A DNA stretch of 10,720 nucleotides from Hamiltosporidium magnivora (lineage: Eukaryota > Microsporidia > Dubosqiidae). Made by a program: the position numbers and the translations under genes. The notes beneath the pieces were generated by a model. It ran no database searches. It was not told where the DNA came from and saw only the letters and a program-made list of their open reading frames with translations. Below, one piece after another: positions 6,800 to 10,720 of this stretch (its first letter is position 1; each line of letters opens with the position of its first letter). The stretch spans positions 1 through 10,720 of the forward strand of contig PITI01000572.1 of the NCBI GenBank assembly GCA_004325065.1, written 5' to 3'.

Positions 6800-7985
6800 G
6801 GCTTGCTATAGAAGATATTTTATCAGAAAAATGCTTGTTTTGAATCTATTCTTATAAATAATAGTAATTATGGTGTGTAATCTTTATTTTAATTGTGACA
6901 TAGAAGTTCAATTACATTAATACAGCTCAAATTATGAGTGCACATAATATTATTCTCGTCGAATCTATTTAAATTATGTAGCTTTGATTACTCAAGTTAA
7001 GTTTCATTTGCAGAAAAAAAATATATTTTTTAAAAAGATTGCGATCACGAGCCGCCAAATATATTATTCTGTATCAGAAATATCCTTCACTATATTATGA
7101 AGAATAAAACGCAAAAAATGATTTAATATGTATATTCAGTTGAACAAATATGGTGTTTGGTAAATAAGATTAAGCTAAAATTTGGAAATAAATATTCAAG
7201 GATTTTTAATTAGAGTATATCAACTCAAATTTAAATAAAAATAATCACGTTAATAAAATATGTTCCTAATCCTATAAAATTACTGATAAAAAATTATTCG
7301 AAACCAAATTGAATACTAAAATGTAATCTCTTACGACTTAACGACATTTTAGGCGAATTTTCATTCGACGGTCGATTTTTGCTAATATTTTTAGTCTTTG
7401 GGGAAAATATGTCAAACATTACTTTGTAAAAAATAATCTTAATGATATAAATCTGCTTAAAAATTTCAGATATTAGGAAATCTATTTCCAATCCGATGCT
7501 CATTTAAAAGATATTCTTGGTGAAAAGATTCATCGTAATCAAGTTGAACAACTTATGTTAAATAAGGCAAACAGATTGAGATCACCTAGCAAACAATTTT
7601 ATGTATAGTTGAGATTCATTTAACATTATTTTAATCATTTTGTAAAAATACAAACGCGCAGGTTCTTAGGAAACATCGGATTTGAGAAAGACTATAGCGG
7701 ATGTTATTTTTTTAAGAAAAGTGAATGTTGCAAACATCATATTAATTAGATCAAAATAGTCTATAAAAAGACAATTTTTGCATGCCGTTCTAAGTAAACA
7801 CATATATAAATTTGTTAATATGTAAAAAAATTCAAACCATAGTTACAACGGAATAGATTTTCTATGCTTTGAAAAAATATATTAAAAAATTATTTATGCA
7901 TTATTTTCAAAAGATTCAGTGGCAATTTTTTACAAGCATAGGTAACCTCATTTTGTTTTAATATTTGTCTAGTATTCTACAAAAC
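6800..7985. other. Long non-coding stretch, no gene seen
   Basis: The longest ATG frame is 69 codons on the minus strand (7294-7503). It has a basic Ser/Asn/Lys-rich middle but no recognisable domain, and lies in otherwise decayed sequence, so I do not call it a gene. The 20-bp repeat partner of 422-441 is here. The stretch lies between two relic copies and is probably old repeat sequence. Confidence 0.5.
7043..7062 (+). repeat. 20-bp dispersed inverted repeat, partner at 422-441
   Basis: GATCACGAGCCGCCAAATAT differs at one position from the minus strand of 422-441. It stands out as a GC-rich island within AT-rich sequence that includes long T and A runs just before it. Confidence 0.65.
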
Positions 7986-7989
7986 CAAT

Positions 7990-8972
7990 AGCTTTATATA
8001 AAAGTATCACATCTTTAAAACAGTGGCAAGTGTTATAGTTATTTTCACGACATTAACTCAGTTCTAGGTTTAACATAAATAACTGCTACCTAACACTCCT
8101 TCAAGTCCCCCTACGATACCTACATCTCAAAGTCTTTCATCTATCAGGTGTATTGAACCAAATTAATAGGCGAGCCAGTTGTCTGGAGTACGATAATTTC
8201 CGTTGCATGGAGTGTGATCGGAAACCCGAAGTTCGTCTTGCCCCCCCTCCCAAGACTATGCCGCCTTCCTGCTTACTTTAAACCTACCGATCCCAATAAA
8301 CTTATAGCTAAGATATATCTCGAAGGCTTACATGGTATCCACCTAGACAGAGCAATATCATACTAACAGGTATAACCTGCTACTTAACTCCTCCGGATTT
8401 TAAGGGTTGATATTTTTATATCTTTAAGGCGCTAAGTCTTCTAACCCGAATGAGTAAGGCTAGGTTTCCATGCTATTACATGGCAATTGTCTACATATTC
8501 AGCCGCGGTCTGCAATCTAGTTGCATAAAAAACCACAAATGAATTTGTAGAAAAGGTTCCGCCATTTCGTAGACTTCTCCTCCTGATACAAACACCCATG
8601 GAATAACCGAAGATGTAATGTGGTTTTATTCTCACCAATAATCCAAAAAATGATCTTCACGGCAGTATCACACATTTATTGCCATGTAGAAAGTTTTTTT
8701 ATGTTTTATCGATTCTCCACCAAGTATTCTACGAATACGTATGAGCAATAATAGTAAGTAAACGATAGAGACGGTAAGAAAAAGTAATATTTGGATATTT
8801 TTATTAGATTTTCGGAAAGGAATCTGCAAAATAAAAGAACAGATTGAAAGCTACAATGCGTCAATTTTTCGTATGCTTTAAATTTACCGAGAACATCAGA
8901 CCATAAGCATGGTAAAATTTCCAAAAAGGAATTTTTCTGGTCGAGAATAGGTTGTTTAAATGTATTATTCAA
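7990..8972 (-). pseudogene. Best-preserved repeat copy C, broken coding relic
   Basis: The GC content is visibly higher than the surroundings, as expected for younger or formerly coding DNA. On the minus strand two frames remain: 8706-8972 (88 codons, TTG at its 5' end; SFLEILPCLWSDVLGKFKAY near the start) and, in another frame, 8441-8638 (65 codons, TTG at its 5' end; GYSMGVCIRRRSLRNGG, then FVVFYATRLQTAAEYV). Neither begins at ATG, and they are separated by stops and a frameshift. Below 8440 short readable pieces alternate between two frames with many stops. Alignment of both frames to copy A at the protein level supports the minus strand as coding. I considered cut-and-paste transposases (Merlin type), retroelement pol, ribosomal RNA and 5S RNA; none fits well enough to name. 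It is dead as a gene in its present form. Confidence 0.6.
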
Positions 8973-9146
8973 AATGTTGTTGAAATTTGAAGCTTTATAG
9001 TTGATAAAAATTCTTTAAATCGTTAAAAAATACCATTTGTGATTAATATGCTCAAGATTTGAACTTCAAAAAACAAGAAAATCAAAAAAGCAAACACAAT
9101 ATTATTATATCGCGCTCTTTTGATTTCGGATAGAATTTTAAAAAAG
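8973..9146. other. Short non-coding spacer
   Basis: AT-rich sequence between the copy C relic and the next broken coding patch. I see nothing in it. Confidence 0.5.
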
Positions 9147-9283
9147 CTAGTGGGTGTTTTCACAAGCCTTTCTCGGTATCAAGATGTACATGTAGCATGT
9201 AAGAAAATAGGAGTAAGAAACGCCAAGTTTGTCAAGAATTAGACACAGTAAATGCAATTCCTCCATATAATAGTATAGAAAAG

Positions 9284-9301
9284 GTAGAAAGTAAAAGAAT
9301 A
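9284..9301 (+). repeat. 18-bp direct repeat, copy 1
   Basis: GTAGAAAGTAAAAGAATA, identical to 9490-9507 and 206 bp from it. The two copies bracket the GC-rich patch. Confidence 0.75.
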
Positions 9302-9489
9302 CCTCCGCCAGAGATAAGATTTGTTCTACTCTTCCGGCCCAGGCCCCCATAGAGGTGAGGATTAGGCATAGGGCCAACACTCATATCTCACAAAACCATA
9401 TCGTTACGAAACCGAAACATAATAATATAAATTAGGAAGACCGTCAAGAAGCCCTGGTTCTTTAATACCTGTAACGCCGGTTAGTAGTA

Positions 9490-9507
9490 GTAGAAAGTAA
9501 AAGAATA
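9490..9507 (+). repeat. 18-bp direct repeat, copy 2
   Basis: Exact second copy of 9284-9301. It is preceded by a short TAGTAGTAG run. Confidence 0.75.
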
Positions 9508-10206
9508 GTTGTATTTTTTATATTGAAAAATACTTCACAAAGTTTTTTTCAAAAAGTAAGAACTAAGAATTTTGTTTGTATGCAACCGGTGGAAATCTAA
9601 TTATTTTTATATTAATAATTATCATTTGGTCGAGAAGTATTTAAATATAGCAAGACGAGTTTCTAAATATATTCAAAATTTTAGTTTCTAAGATTAGGAT
9701 TTCTGGATCTCCGTGTATTCGAATGCTTCAATTATTTTATACACTTTTTTTTCTCCTTGTTTGTATTTGTTAGAATAAGAAAATAAGATTTAGAGGAATC
9801 AGAAAAGCGGGTAAAAGAAAGAAGTGAAGTAAATATATCCATAAAAAGCAATAATAACACTCAGTTTTTGTTTTAAGGTTTTTGAAATATTATTTTGTAA
9901 TGTGGAAAGCTTACGGATAAAAAAATTATCATGTTCTTTAGAAAACAATTCTACGAAAATTTGAGTTGTATGATCATAATTTAATTGAGGTATTATATCT
10001 TTCTATAATGTATAATATTTCCGTAATTCGTATTAATTGCTGAAATTAATTGTGTTTTAAAACCAAATATAAATTTACCATTATATACAGAAGAAAATGA
10101 ATATTTTTGACAATTAAATATTTTAAAACTACGTTATCGAATTTGAATGCAGAAATTACAAATCAAAAAACAATATTAATATTAAAATTTAAGAAAATGA
10201 TAATTT
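9508..10206. other. Non-coding stretch, no gene seen
   Basis: Extremely AT-rich with no ATG frame of note on either strand. The last part would form the 3' flank of the gene at 10207-10704; an AATAAA on the minus strand (10206-10211) overlaps that gene's stop codon. Confidence 0.55.
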
Positions 10207-10704
10207 TTATTCATTAGGCAAATCTATAAACTCGACTTCTTTTACATGCTTCAATGTTTTTAATGTATCCGTCGATTTTAAGAAACATGTCTTGTATAAA
10301 TCGAAAAAAACATTGAATATCTCAGAATTGCCAAATATTTCGTTTTTTACTTTCTCCTTTAAATTTTCGGATTTTATATTCTTCAATAATTCGTTTTCCA
10401 AGAACGGGAAGAGTCTGGAATCTAATTTATATAAAACAAAAGTAATATGAACATCAACTGAAATATTGATCAATGTATTGTAAAGACCAATTGATATTTC
10501 TGTATTTAAGGGCTCTATTTTTTTTATTGCTTTAAAAATACCATCTATCAATTTTCTAAGTTGAGATTTCTTTTCAGATGTATCTTTTGCAACAAAGATT
10601 TTATAAAAATATTTTTCATCGACTTTTTTGATGAAATATCCCAAGAAAACCACTAATGAGGGCTCTGATTGAAGAATAACAGTCATATTGATTCTCCTTG
10701 ACAT
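10207..10704 (-). CDS. Hypothetical protein, possibly truncated at window edge
   Basis: I do not recognise this 165-aa product. It is intact, with ATG at 10702-10704 and TAA at 10207-10209, and its length without stops in sequence this AT-rich argues that it is real. It begins MSRRINMTVILQSEPSLV, has a hydrophobic patch around residues 15-25 too short and charged to be a clear membrane span, and is otherwise rich in Lys, Ile, Leu and Phe, with amphipathic helical stretches (about 45-62 and 105-125). No cysteine or histidine cluster and no signal peptide are seen. The frame stays open upstream of the ATG to the end of the window (five codons checked), so the true start could lie outside; a second Met is at residue 7. 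It is probably a lineage-specific soluble, helical protein. Confidence 0.7.
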   Translation of the reverse strand: MSRRINMTVILQSEPSLVVFLGYFIKKVDEKYFYKIFVAKDTSEKKSQLRKLIDGIFKAIKKIEPLNTEISIGLYNTLINISVDVHITFVLYKLDSRLFPFLENELLKNIKSENLKEKVKNEIFGNSEIFNVFFDLYKTCFLKSTDTLKTLKHVKEVEFIDLPNE

Positions 10705-10720
10705 ATTTAAAAAATCAAAA

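Larger units (their letters stand above)
9147..9507 (-). pseudogene. GC-richer broken coding patch flanked in part by direct repeat
   Basis: The minus strand has a 77-codon frame (9147-9380) that begins at GTG, not ATG, and is rich in Leu, Tyr and Phe (for example FFYFLPFLYYYMEELHLLCL), as a membrane protein might be. Readable pieces continue upstream to about 9490 in other frames (TGVTGIKEPGLLDGLPNLYYY), with stops between. The bases 9325-9375 and 9440-9482 are the GC-richest of the neighbourhood. An 18-bp direct repeat (9284-9301 and 9490-9507) brackets the upstream half. It looks like the remains of a foreign or once-functional gene; the family is not recognised. Confidence 0.4.

Noticed and set aside
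7294..7503. 69-codon minus-strand ATG frame
   Set aside because: It is short for this composition, has no domain, and nothing in its context supports it; a basic Ser-rich middle alone is not enough.
8355..8410. 5S rRNA-like string on the minus strand (GGAGTTAAG, then CCTG and TTAGTA)
   Set aside because: The distances between the pieces do not match 5S RNA, the remaining length and helices are absent, and the collinear copies A and B do not keep the motifs.
8500..8512. CAGCCGCGGT, as in the small-subunit rRNA 530 loop
   Set aside because: The bases on either side do not match any small-subunit rRNA, and the copy A counterpart and the protein-level alignment indicate an antisense coding relic.
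7990..8972. Merlin-type transposase for copy C
   Set aside because: A loose resemblance around CIRRRSLRNGGTFS was considered, but the catalytic acidic residues and downstream motifs of that family could not be found in any frame.

Overview
The window is a gene-poor, very AT-rich stretch of a eukaryotic genome, most likely a microsporidian or a similarly reduced fungus. This is an inference from short intronless genes, two proteins of eukaryote-only families (a Hap2/NF-YA CCAAT-factor subunit and a Cdh1-type activator of the anaphase-promoting complex), shortened versions of those proteins, and AATAAA hexamers within a few bases of the stop codons. Only three convincing genes, all on the minus strand, occupy about 2.2 kb of 10.7 kb, so this would be one of the expanded, repeat-bearing genomes rather than a compact one.

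Layout: 1-700 has no gene. 770-1640 is a heavily decayed copy (A) of a repeat whose coding side is the minus strand. 1641-2276 is featureless. 2277-2390 is a 15-bp tandem array. HAP2 lies at 2472-3131 (minus). 3271-4090 is the most striking structure: a large inverted array of a short G-rich motif (core GGTGTTAA), at a regular 36-39 bp spacing in each arm, pointing inward from both sides. The CDH1-like gene follows at 4119-5171 (minus), with a duplicated 15-bp promoter-proximal element just upstream. From 5281 to 5520 the plus strand is almost free of C, followed by an 81-bp-period duplication.

Between 5.7 and 10.2 kb I see no intact gene. Two more collinear copies (B at 6320-6790, C at 7990-8972) of the element seen at 770-1640 lie here, copy C being the least decayed. 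There is also a GC-richer broken coding patch at 9147-9507 flanked by an 18-bp direct repeat. A third gene of unknown function, 10207-10704 (minus), ends the window and may continue past it.

The two recognised genes belong to different systems: transcription (HAP2) and cell-cycle proteolysis (CDH1-like). Nothing suggests a shared pathway. What links them is the inverted array that fills their common intergenic space, lying downstream of the CDH1-like gene and upstream of HAP2. It is the best candidate here for something undescribed: a regulatory array, terminator ladder, centromere or replication element, or a fossil head-to-head subtelomere.
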